From contig JADHTB010000006.1 of assembly GCA_016776605.1 (NCBI GenBank), positions 124,001 through 188,000 on the forward strand: a stretch of DNA of 64,000 nucleotides, given 5' to 3'. The notes below the pieces were generated by a model. It made no database searches. It was not told the DNA's origin and was given only the letters and a program-made list of their open reading frames with translations. The stretch's first letter is position 1, and each line of letters starts with the position of its first letter. This document shows positions 37,642-45,888 of this stretch, piece by piece. This stretch comes from Alphaproteobacteria bacterium (GTDB taxonomy: Bacteria > Pseudomonadota > Alphaproteobacteria > GCA-2731375). The translations under genes and the position numbers were made by a program.

Positions 37642-40510
37642 GCAGACGCTCCCCCTGTGGGTCGATAAAGATCGGGCCGGTGATCGTCACCGGGACAATG
37701 CGGTTGTCCAGGGGTGAATGGGCCCATAGGGGCTGGTCCAGGCGCTGGCGGCCGTTCCGCACCATGGCCAGGGCGATCGGTTTGTCCAGGCTAGGGGAGA
37801 ACACCGACGTTGCCACATGGCCGGCCTTGTCCATTCCCGGCCCCGCCACCGCCCGGTCCAGCAATATGGCGCCGGGTGGAATGGCGCTGGTGCCATCGGC
37901 GGGCACCAGCCCGACCAGGTTCAAGCGGCCCTTGGGCAACAGACCCGGCAGGCGCAGCGACCGCCGGCCGACAAAATCCTTCTTGGACGATAACATGGCA
38001 GCCAGACCGATATCGTCCGCGGTGGCGCGGCCGTCAGCCTCCGGCCCCATGACGAAATGGCCTTTTTCCGTACGCAACGTGGTCAGCGCCTCGGTGCCAT
38101 AAGGCGCAACATCGAAGGCTTCGCCCGCCGCCAGCAACATCTCCCACAAGGCGCGGCCATGATCCGCCCCCACGGCGATCTCGTAGGCCAGCTCGCCGGA
38201 AAAACTGATGCGAAAAACCTGTGCCGGGATGCCGCCAATATGGCCCCCGCGCCAGGCCATGAAGGGCAGGGCCTGATTGGCGAATTCCACATCGCTGTCC
38301 AGACTATCCAGCAATTCCCGCGCCCGTGGCCCCGCCACGGCGACCACGGCCCACTGGTCGGTAATCGAGGTCAGATGAACCCGCAGATCAGGCCAGACCA
38401 CTTGCAGATAATATTCCAGGTGCGCCATGACCGGGCCGGCGTTGGCGGTGGTGGTGGTCATGATGTAATGGCTTTCAGCCATGCGGGCGACGGTGCCGTC
38501 GTCGAAAATCATGCCGTCGTCGCGCAGCATCACGCCATAACGGCACATGCCTACCACCAGGGTCTTGAAGCCGTTGATATAGATCCGATTTAAAAATTCC
38601 GCCACGTCCGGGCCATGCAGATCGATGCGGCCCAGGGTGGAGACATCGACAATGCCAACATTTTGGCGCACCGCCAGTACCTCGCGGTTCACCGCATCGG
38701 CCATGGCTTCGCCGGGCCGTGGATAATAATGCGGGCGTTGCCACAGGCCCGCCGGCACAAAGGCCGCGCCGGCTTGTTCATGGCATGCCTGCATGGGCGT
38801 GCGCCGCGTCGGGGCCAAAAAGGTGCCCACATCCCGCCCCGCCAGGGTGCCGATGGTGACCGGGGTATAGGGCGGGCGATAAGTTGTGAGGCCCACGTCG
38901 GCCAGTGGTTTGTCCAGGGCCGCCGCCAGCACCGCGATACCGTTCAGGTTCGAGGTCTTGCCCTGATCGGTGCCCATGCCAAGGGTGGTGTAGCGCTTTA
39001 CATGCTCGACGGAGCGGTAGCCCTCCCGCGCCGCGAGTTCCACATCCCCCGCCGTCACGTCGTTTTGCAGATCGATGAATTGTTTGCGCCGGGATCGGCC
39101 AAGCGCAATGGGTGGTGCCGTGTTCGGGATAAAATTACCGGTGGCCGCGCCGGCCACGGTCATGCCGGGGACCTGGGATGTGGGGACCAGGCTCTGAATA
39201 TCCTCGCGAAAGGTCAATTTTCCGCCAGCCTGGGAATACAGGTGTACGCTGGGTGTAAAGCCGCCCGATAGGCATAACAGATCGCAGTTGATCCGCCGCT
39301 CCGAGCCGGGCACGGCGTCGCCATTCACATCCAGCCGGGCGATGCTGACGCTGGTCAGGCCCCGGCGGCCCGCGGTATCAATAACAGCGTGGTTGTAGAG
39401 GGTCTCGGTTCCCGGCAACGCCCTTTGCTCCGTCATATGGCGATGATCGAGGATGGCCGCGACCTCGACACCGCCCTCCCGCAGTATACGAACGGCTTCA
39501 TAGGCGCTGTCGTTGTTGGTCACGATAACGGCGCGCCTGCCGGGCCGCACGGCGTAGGCCCGCAGGTAACCCAGGGCGGCCGTGGTCAGCATTACGCCGG
39601 GGCGGTCGTTGTTGGCGAATATCAATGGCCGTTCGATAGCGCCGCTGGCCAGCACCGCCTGCTTTGTCCGCAATTGCCACAGGATTTGCCGGGGTCTGCC
39701 TATCGCCGGGCTGGCCAGGTGATCGCCGGCGCGTTCCACCAGGCCATAAAGTTGACCGTCATATTTACCAAAGACGGTGGTGCGCCGCAGCAGGGTGACG
39801 TTGTCCAGACTTTCCAGCGTGGCGATTGTCTTGCGGACCGCTTCATCGCCTTCGTCACCACGCATGCCTTGGGAAGCGCCGCCAAGCTGGGCGCCTTCGT
39901 CGGCCAGCCAGACCTGTTGGCCGCTCTCGGCGGCGGCAAGGGCTGCCGCCAAACCGGCCGGGCCACCGCCGATTACCAGCACATCGCACTGGGCGTGACG
40001 TTTTTCGTAGCGGTCCGGGTCGAGCCCCTCTGGGCTGCGCCCCATGCCCGCCATGTGGCGGATGATATTTTCATAGTGGGGCCAGAGTTTCCCCGGCCAC
40101 ATGAATGTCTTGTAATAAAAGCCAGCCGGTAAAAAGCGTGCAAACAGGCCCAGGGCGCTGGATATGTCCCAGCGCAACGATGGCCAGTTGTTTTGGCTGT
40201 GGGCGACCAGACCGTCATAAAGCTCGACCTGGGTGGCGCGGATGTTTGGTTCACCCCGTGCGCCCGTGCGCAGCCGCACCAGGGCGCTGGGCTCCTCGCT
40301 GCCCAAGCCGTAGATGCCCCTGGGGCGGTGGTATTTGAAACTGCGCCCCACCACGCGGACCCCATTGGCCAACAGGGCCGAGGCCAGGGTGTCGCCGTGA
40401 TAGCCCTGATAGGCGCGGCCATCAAAGGTAAAGGAAATTTCCCGGCCCCGATCGATCAACCTACCGTGGGGCAGGCCGCCGTGGGGTAGGCGAAAGCCGT
40501 TCGTACTCAC
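37634..40510 (-). CDS. soxA: Sarcosine oxidase alpha subunit
   Basis: 958 residues from the GTG at 40510, chosen because it overlaps the soxD stop (GTGA) and the homologous N terminus begins there; the frame is open about 33 codons upstream but overlaps soxD. A small N-terminal domain (GRAYQGYHGDTLASALLANG) is followed by an NAD-binding domain (DVLVIGGGPAGLAAALAAAESG) and a C-terminal folate-binding aminomethyltransferase-like domain. With SoxB, D and G it oxidatively demethylates sarcosine to glycine, passing the methyl carbon to tetrahydrofolate and forming H2O2. Confidence 0.94.
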   Translation of the reverse strand: MSTNGFRLPHGGLPHGRLIDRGREISFTFDGRAYQGYHGDTLASALLANGVRVVGRSFKYHRPRGIYGLGSEEPSALVRLRTGARGEPNIRATQVELYDGLVAHSQNNWPSLRWDISSALGLFARFLPAGFYYKTFMWPGKLWPHYENIIRHMAGMGRSPEGLDPDRYEKRHAQCDVLVIGGGPAGLAAALAAAESGQQVWLADEGAQLGGASQGMRGDEGDEAVRKTIATLESLDNVTLLRRTTVFGKYDGQLYGLVERAGDHLASPAIGRPRQILWQLRTKQAVLASGAIERPLIFANNDRPGVMLTTAALGYLRAYAVRPGRRAVIVTNNDSAYEAVRILREGGVEVAAILDHRHMTEQRALPGTETLYNHAVIDTAGRRGLTSVSIARLDVNGDAVPGSERRINCDLLCLSGGFTPSVHLYSQAGGKLTFREDIQSLVPTSQVPGMTVAGAATGNFIPNTAPPIALGRSRRKQFIDLQNDVTAGDVELAAREGYRSVEHVKRYTTLGMGTDQGKTSNLNGIAVLAAALDKPLADVGLTTYRPPYTPVTIGTLAGRDVGTFLAPTRRTPMQACHEQAGAAFVPAGLWQRPHYYPRPGEAMADAVNREVLAVRQNVGIVDVSTLGRIDLHGPDVAEFLNRIYINGFKTLVVGMCRYGVMLRDDGMIFDDGTVARMAESHYIMTTTTANAGPVMAHLEYYLQVVWPDLRVHLTSITDQWAVVAVAGPRARELLDSLDSDVEFANQALPFMAWRGGHIGGIPAQVFRISFSGELAYEIAVGADHGRALWEMLLAAGEAFDVAPYGTEALTTLRTEKGHFVMGPEADGRATADDIGLAAMLSSKKDFVGRRSLRLPGLLPKGRLNLVGLVPADGTSAIPPGAILLDRAVAGPGMDKAGHVATSVFSPSLDKPIALAMVRNGRQRLDQPLWAHSPLDNRIVPVTITGPIFIDPQGERLRA

Positions 40511-40776
40511 GCCCCGCTCTCCGCCAGTTCCGTGCAGCTGGTGATTTCGTGGCTGACCACATCCCGGCCCACCCGCAGCCAACGGCGGCAGCCAAAAATA
40601 TGCTGCCAAAGTTCGTCATGGCCGCCCTTGGCATTGTCGCGCAGATAAAGGTAGTCGACCCAGGTCCCGCCGTCCGCGTCTTCCGGTGCGGGGGGGCGGG
40701 CGACGTTGGCGTCGCCGCCATAGCTGAATTCCGTCTGGGCGCGCGGGCCGCAATGGGGGCAGGGGATCAACAGCAT
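40507..40776 (-). CDS. soxD: Sarcosine oxidase delta subunit
   Basis: 89 residues. The start MLLIPCPHCGPRAQTEFSYGG, with CPHCG, and the later HIFGCRRW form the zinc-binding SoxD subunit. It lies 9 bases after soxB and overlaps the soxA start. Confidence 0.95.
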   Translation of the reverse strand: MLLIPCPHCGPRAQTEFSYGGDANVARPPAPEDADGGTWVDYLYLRDNAKGGHDELWQHIFGCRRWLRVGRDVVSHEITSCTELAESGA

Positions 40777-40785
40777 GGCGTCATC

Positions 40786-42042
40786 CTAATGCAGCCACGG
40801 ATAGGGGCCGGCGCCCTTTTCATCCAGCACCCGGCCCTGGTGAAACCGGTTGAGATTTAGATCCGCATTCAGGGCATGGGGTTGTCCCGTCGCCATGGTG
40901 TGGGCGAATACCCAGCCCGATGCCGGCGTCGCCTTGAAGCCGCCGTAACACCAGCCTCCATTCAGGAACAGACCCGGCACCGGCGTGGTGCCGATGATCG
41001 GGCTGCCATCCATGGTCATATCCATGATGCCACCCCAGGTGCGCAGAATGCGCAGACGGCTGAATTGGGGAAACAGCGCCAGCAGGCAGGCCGCCACATG
41101 TTCGATCACGGGTAGATTGCCGCGCTGGGCAAAGGAGTTGTAGCCATCGATATCACCGCCCATGACCAACTCGCCCTTGTCCGACTGACTGACGTACAAA
41201 TGCGCCGCGCCAAAAGTAACGACCGTATCCAGCACCGGTTTGACCGGTTCACTGACCATGGCCTGCAAGACATGGGACTCGATGGGTAGCCGCAACCCGG
41301 CCATGGCGGCCAGTTGTGTGGAATGACCCGCCACCGCCAGGCCAATCCGTTTGCTGGCGATAAAGCCACGGCTGGTTTCCACCCCGGTGACCCCGGATTG
41401 ATCCCGGCGAATGCCGGTAACTTCGCAGTTTTGGATGATGTCGACGCCGCGTCGGTCGGCTGCACGGGCATACCCCCAGGCGACTGCATCGTGGCGCGCG
41501 GTGCCGCCGCGCGGTTGCAGCAGGCCGCCCTCTACTGGAAAGCGGCTATTGGCGGACACGTCCATACCCGGCACCAGGGTCGCGACAGCATCACGGTCCA
41601 GCAATTCCGCATCAATGCCGTTCAACCGCATGGCGTTGCCGCGCCGGCGAAAGGTTTCCAATTGCCCTTTCGAGTGGGCTAGATTGATGACGCCGCGTTG
41701 GGAGAACATGACATTGAAGTTTAGATCCCGGCTCAAACCTTCCCACAGTTTCATGCCGTGTTCGTAAAAGTGTGCATTGGCATCCAACAGGTAGTTGGAG
41801 CGTACGATGGTGGTATTGCGGCCCGTATTGCCACCACCCAGCCAGCCCTTTTCCAACACCGCGATATTGTTCAGGCCATGATTTTTGGCCAGGTAATAGG
41901 CGCTCGCCAGACCATGGCCGCCACCGCCGACGATGATCGCATCATAGCCCGCCTGCGGCGCCGGGTCGCGCCACGCCGGTTTCCAGCCCCGGTGGCCGGT
42001 CAGCCCGTGGCGGACAAGGTTGGCGAGCGAATAGTGGCTCAC
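40786..42042 (-). CDS. soxB: Sarcosine oxidase beta subunit
   Basis: 418 residues. YDAIIVGGGGHGLASAYYLAKNHG is the FAD-binding Rossmann motif, and GGWCYGGFKATPASGW is the conserved C-terminal part of SoxB. This subunit carries the flavins and the sarcosine site. Its ATG overlaps the stop of the upstream FAD-linked oxidase (ATGA). Confidence 0.95.
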   Translation of the reverse strand: MSHYSLANLVRHGLTGHRGWKPAWRDPAPQAGYDAIIVGGGGHGLASAYYLAKNHGLNNIAVLEKGWLGGGNTGRNTTIVRSNYLLDANAHFYEHGMKLWEGLSRDLNFNVMFSQRGVINLAHSKGQLETFRRRGNAMRLNGIDAELLDRDAVATLVPGMDVSANSRFPVEGGLLQPRGGTARHDAVAWGYARAADRRGVDIIQNCEVTGIRRDQSGVTGVETSRGFIASKRIGLAVAGHSTQLAAMAGLRLPIESHVLQAMVSEPVKPVLDTVVTFGAAHLYVSQSDKGELVMGGDIDGYNSFAQRGNLPVIEHVAACLLALFPQFSRLRILRTWGGIMDMTMDGSPIIGTTPVPGLFLNGGWCYGGFKATPASGWVFAHTMATGQPHALNADLNLNRFHQGRVLDEKGAGPYPWLH

Positions 42043-43418
42043 GAAAAGATTTTGCCGGGGTTGAGAATATTGTTTGGGTCCATCATCGTCTTCAACTGCC
42101 GCATCAGGGAAATTTCAGCCGGGCTGCGGGAAACCTCCAGATAATCCTTCTTGTACAGGCCGATACCATGTTCGGCCGAGACGGAACCACCCCGGCTGGC
42201 CAGGGGAAGGTAGACCGCATCGTCGATGATTTTTTTCGCGTTGGCGCCGTTTTCACCGACCGCATAGACGATGTGCAGATTGCCGTCGCCTAAATGACCG
42301 AACACGGCGCGGCGGCGTTCGGGCCAGTTCGCGACGATGGGCACATCGATCTCTTCCAGATAACCGGGCATGGTGGTGATAGGCAGGCCTACGTCGAAGC
42401 CGATGGTCGGGCCCCAGGTGCGCAGACTTTCCACATCGTCACGCAGGGCCCACATGGCCTGGCGTTCGCCCTCGGATTTTGCGATTACCGCATCCACGAG
42501 CAGGCCCTCTTCCAGGGCGTCCGCCAGCATGGCTTCAAAGCGGTCCTGATCGCCCACCGGGTCGCCGCCCATCATTTCCATCAGGACATAGAATGGAAAG
42601 TCCCTGGGTAATGGCTGGGCCGCGCCGGGCCTTGAGGTCACAAGCTCGAAATAGTCCCGCCACATGACTTCGAAGGCCGAGATGGTGCCGCCCGAGCGGC
42701 TGTTACAGAAGTTCAACAGCTGCGGTAACTTGTCGAATTCTTCCAGGGCGAGATAGGCGGTCTGCTGGCTGGCCGGTTTGGGCCGCAAACGCAGCACCAG
42801 CCGGGTGACCACACCCAGGGTGCCTTCACTGCCGATGAACATGTGCTTCAGGTTATAGCCGGCGTTGTCCTTGAGTATCTTGCCCAGGGAGCTCAATACG
42901 GTGCCGTCCGCCTGTACCGCTTCCAGGCCAAGGACCATGTCCCGCGCCATGCCATAGCGCACGACCCGGTTGCCCCCCGCATTGGTGGAAATATTGCCGC
43001 CCAGGGTGGCCGAGCCGCGGCCGCCAAGATCCAGGGGAAAGAAGAAACCAGCTTCGTCGGCGGCTTCCTGCACGGTTTGCAGGGTGACGCCGGCCTGCAC
43101 GGTCATGGAGGCGGAGGCGGGATCGATCTCCTCAATCGCGCGCATCCTCTCCAGGCTGAGAATAAGCTCGTCCGGCGACGCGAGATTGCCATCCACCAGG
43201 CCGGTCAGGCCGCCGTGGCTGACCACCGGCTGGCCGGCCTCGTTACATAATTTTAGAACCTGCGAGACTTCATCCGTGTTCGCGGGACGGACCAGAACCT
43301 TGGCCTGAAGGGTCTCGGTGGGGCGGCGATAGCCGGCGGAGCGGCCTGCCAGGTCCTCGTTTAGAACCAGGCCTTTGTCGCCAACGATGCCGCGTAATTG
43401 TTCAATAAGATCGGCCAT
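42039..43418 (-). CDS. FAD-linked D-2-hydroxyacid dehydrogenase (GlcD/D2HGDH family)
   Basis: 459 residues. The FAD_binding_4 domain has SHGGLTGLVDGN and DLGGRGSATLGGNISTNAGG. The oxidase C-terminal domain has VFGHLGDGNLHI (metal-binding His) and ends NNILNPGKIF. D-2-hydroxyglutarate, D-lactate or glycolate are the likely substrates. It is the first gene of the soxBDAG operon with a 4-base overlap, so its substrate is probably linked to sarcosine or glycine metabolism, for example glycolate or another D-hydroxyacid. Confidence 0.88.
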   Translation of the reverse strand: MADLIEQLRGIVGDKGLVLNEDLAGRSAGYRRPTETLQAKVLVRPANTDEVSQVLKLCNEAGQPVVSHGGLTGLVDGNLASPDELILSLERMRAIEEIDPASASMTVQAGVTLQTVQEAADEAGFFFPLDLGGRGSATLGGNISTNAGGNRVVRYGMARDMVLGLEAVQADGTVLSSLGKILKDNAGYNLKHMFIGSEGTLGVVTRLVLRLRPKPASQQTAYLALEEFDKLPQLLNFCNSRSGGTISAFEVMWRDYFELVTSRPGAAQPLPRDFPFYVLMEMMGGDPVGDQDRFEAMLADALEEGLLVDAVIAKSEGERQAMWALRDDVESLRTWGPTIGFDVGLPITTMPGYLEEIDVPIVANWPERRRAVFGHLGDGNLHIVYAVGENGANAKKIIDDAVYLPLASRGGSVSAEHGIGLYKKDYLEVSRSPAEISLMRQLKTMMDPNNILNPGKIFS

Positions 43419-43517
43419 GATGTAACTGCAATCCCCTGTGCCACGTGATGTCGTGGGGGCAGTTTACGATGGCAGACCGAAATGGCCAATATCTCTCGCG
43501 GATTAGTCTCGGTCGAT

Positions 43518-43781
43518 TTAACTGCTGCCGATGCGTGGTTTCCCGGCGCGGCTGGGGCCGAAGGCTTTGTCCAGAATAGTAGTATTTTCCTCGGCCAGGG
43601 CAATACATTCGCCCAGCATGGCCATGATCTGGACGTTGTTGGTCAGCACCTTGCGGGCCTCGGACCGATCATCATCGATGATCAGTAAGGCTCGTTTTAA
43701 CATATCGCCACGTACCATCGCCAGAATCTCTTCCAGGCGGCGGCCGTCGGGATTTTCATCGGTTACTAAATAATGGGTCAT
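43518..43781 (-). CDS. Hypothetical small helical protein
   Basis: 87 residues. It is mostly helical with many charged residues (NPDGRRLEEILAMVRGDMLKRALLIIDDDRSEARKVL split by a turn) and no signal peptide. I recognise no family. It lies between the FAD-linked oxidase operon start and the lipoprotein gene, 100 bases upstream of the former on the same strand. Confidence 0.55.
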   Translation of the reverse strand: MTHYLVTDENPDGRRLEEILAMVRGDMLKRALLIIDDDRSEARKVLTNNVQIMAMLGECIALAEENTTILDKAFGPSRAGKPRIGSS

Positions 43782-43848
43782 CGATTGAAATCTCCCACCT
43801 ATCGCTTGCCATTAGGCTTGGTTTTAGCGCATGGGCGTTAATAAGCGC

Positions 43849-44841
43849 TTACCGCGATAATTGCTGCGCCCCTGACGGCAGCGGGGCAGCGGGGTCGCGG
43901 ATCCAGGCGGCAATGTCTTTCCAGACCACCTCGGCCTGCAAGTCCCGCAGCAACATGTGCCAACCCACTGGATAAAGGGCAAATTTCGGCGGTTCGGGAA
44001 ATTTGGCGATGGTTTGGAGAACCGGCGCGGCTGGCACGATTTCGTCCCGTTCGCCATATAGTATCATTGTCGGCTGTCGCAGGTCCGGCGCGGCGTCAAA
44101 GGCCCGCCCCATCAACCGCGTCACCCCATAAACCGCATCAATACGGGTGTGGCGGATAACCAGTCTGTCGCGGCCCAGGGCCCGCAACATGGCGATATTG
44201 TCCGAGGCGCGGCGCTTTAGGCTGCTACCCGTGGCGGTATTCCAGGGCATGGTATGGGCTGACAGCCAAAGGCCAAAACGCAATATGGGGTGCATGGACT
44301 GACCGCCCCACAGGCCGGGGGCCACCAGAATGACCCCGGCGATCGTTGTCCCTTCCATATTCCCTATATCCGGTCCGGTCATGGCCAGAACGGCGACCGC
44401 CGCGCCCATGCTGTCACCCAGCAGATAGATTGGCAGGCCGGGGTGGCGCCGTGCCAGCAGCGCCAGCAAAGCCCTTGCGTCGGATGCCATTGCCGCGCCA
44501 CCGCCCCAGATTCGGGCCTCCGGCGCGGCGCCAAAACCGCGCTGGTCATAGGCATAGGTGGTGATGCCGCGACCGGCCCACCATGTTGCCGGCTCGTCAA
44601 AATAGTTGCTGTACATGTTGAAGCCATGCAGGGCCAAAAGCACCGCGGCCGGTTGGCCTTGGGCCGGCCAAACGCGCAGGGGCAATAACTTGCCATCCTC
44701 GCTGATAAAATTATCGTCCTGGATATTCGCCGCCATCAGGCCGGGCTGAAATCCCTGCACCCGTGGGGCGCAGGCGCCAAGGACAAGAAGGCAACACAAA
44801 AGGGCGGCAAATGACTTAAGATGCGCTGGCACGGTCAACAT
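43849..44841 (-). CDS. Lipoprotein alpha/beta hydrolase (monoacylglycerol lipase-like)
   Basis: 330 residues. The start is set by the signal peptide MLTVPAHLKSFAALLCCLL with lipobox LGAC, so the protein is probably membrane-anchored. The hydrolase core has LLALHGFN, YDQRGFGAAPE, the nucleophile elbow GDSMG, ERDEIVP and the final His in VGWHMLLRD. The sequence is closest in style to serine aminopeptidase-S33/monoacylglycerol lipases. It is divergent from the nitroreductase with only 15 bases between the start codons, so its promoter must lie inside the nitroreductase gene or the start is different. Confidence 0.85.
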   Translation of the reverse strand: MLTVPAHLKSFAALLCCLLVLGACAPRVQGFQPGLMAANIQDDNFISEDGKLLPLRVWPAQGQPAAVLLALHGFNMYSNYFDEPATWWAGRGITTYAYDQRGFGAAPEARIWGGGAAMASDARALLALLARRHPGLPIYLLGDSMGAAVAVLAMTGPDIGNMEGTTIAGVILVAPGLWGGQSMHPILRFGLWLSAHTMPWNTATGSSLKRRASDNIAMLRALGRDRLVIRHTRIDAVYGVTRLMGRAFDAAPDLRQPTMILYGERDEIVPAAPVLQTIAKFPEPPKFALYPVGWHMLLRDLQAEVVWKDIAAWIRDPAAPLPSGAQQLSR

Positions 44842-44856
44842 TATGGAGTAGGGATT

Positions 44857-45696
44857 ATGGGTACATTGGCGGATCTTGCGGCACAACGTTTTGGCATGGC
44901 TACGGAGGTCGCGGAAGTTGAGGCGGGGCCGGGCAGGGATGTCCTGGCCGCGTTGCTGTCGCACCGCACCCATCGCCGTTTTTTGGCTGACCCGGTCGCC
45001 GAGGACACCTTGAACCTGCTGTATGCCTGCGCCCTGTCGGCGCCGGCCAAGTCGGATTTGCAGCAGAGCGCCATTATCCGTGTGCAGGATTCGGGCAAGC
45101 GGGCGGCCATTGCGGAATTGATGCCTGAAATGGGCTGGATCGGCACCTGTCCGGTGTTCCTTTTGTTCTGCGGTGATTCCCGGCGAATTCGAAAATTGTG
45201 CCACCTTCGCGAACACGAATTTGCCAACGATCATCTGGATGCCTTTTTGAACGCCGCCGTCGATACGGCCCTGGTAATGCAGAATTTTATTACCGCCGCC
45301 GAAGCCGCCGGACTAGGTTGCTGCCCGATTAGTGTGGTCCGTAACCATATTGACCGGATCGCCGAAATCACCAACCTGCCCGATCATGTTTTCCCCGTTG
45401 CCGGCATGTGTCTGGGCCATCCCGCCCACCCGGGCTTCACCTCTACCCGCCTGCCGCCGGAAATGATTGTACACACGGATCAGTATGACGACAGCCAACT
45501 GCCTGAACAAATCGAAGCCTACGATCACCGGCGCGACGGTATCTATACGATCCCGCCGGAAAAACAACGGATGACGGCGGAATATGGCAGGTCTGATTTC
45601 TATGGCTGGTCCGAGGACAAGACACGTCAGGTTTCCGTGCGCGAGCGGGATGATCTTGCGGCCTATTTACGCCGCCATGGCTTCTGCCTCGATTAG
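44857..45696 (+). CDS. Nitroreductase-family flavoprotein
   Basis: 279 residues from the ATG at 44857, preceded by GGAGTAGGG. SHRTHRRFLADPVAEDTL is the FMN-binding start and SAPAKSDLQQSAIIRV continues the fold; LGCCPISVVRN lies in the dimer part. It should reduce nitro or quinone-like compounds with NAD(P)H through FMN. An ATG at 44896 is an alternative start. The stop codon TAG overlaps the first bases of the palindromic repeat at 45695. Confidence 0.85.
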   Translation: MGTLADLAAQRFGMATEVAEVEAGPGRDVLAALLSHRTHRRFLADPVAEDTLNLLYACALSAPAKSDLQQSAIIRVQDSGKRAAIAELMPEMGWIGTCPVFLLFCGDSRRIRKLCHLREHEFANDHLDAFLNAAVDTALVMQNFITAAEAAGLGCCPISVVRNHIDRIAEITNLPDHVFPVAGMCLGHPAHPGFTSTRLPPEMIVHTDQYDDSQLPEQIEAYDHRRDGIYTIPPEKQRMTAEYGRSDFYGWSEDKTRQVSVRERDDLAAYLRRHGFCLD

Positions 45697-45746
45697 AGCA
45701 ACTTTCAACTCATCGGAGCTGCTCTAAGTGATTGGTTCAATCACTC
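45695..45746. repeat. Degenerate palindromic repeat at nitroreductase stop
   Basis: AGAGCAACTTTC...AGCTGCTCT (45695-45725) is followed by a perfect 8-bp hairpin AGTGATTG-GTT-CAATCACT (45727-45745). The pieces match family 1 ends and its AAGTGATTGG segment. It may also act as a weak transcription terminator. Confidence 0.6.
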
Positions 45747-45810
45747 TAGTCTTTGTGATTGGCGCATATAAAAAATTGCCGCGTGCCAAGCACGCCGTCT
45801 CTAAAAAGCG

Positions 45811-45826
45811 TTAACCCGGCGTTAAC
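45811..45826. promoter_or_regulatory. CtrA-binding site upstream of the PAS kinase
   Basis: TTAA-CCCGGCG-TTAAC matches the full consensus TTAA-N7-TTAAC. It lies 63 bases before the putative start of the kinase gene, a position compatible with promoter control by the cell-cycle regulator CtrA. Confidence 0.65.
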
Positions 45827-45888
45827 TGCAACAGTTTACTAGTGGCAAGGCTTTCTCCTCATCCAGTAGGAGAAATAGACGACAGACT

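Noticed and set aside
40511..40609. N-terminal extension of SoxA
   Set aside because: It would overlap soxD, and homology begins at the GTG at 40510 that overlaps the soxD stop.
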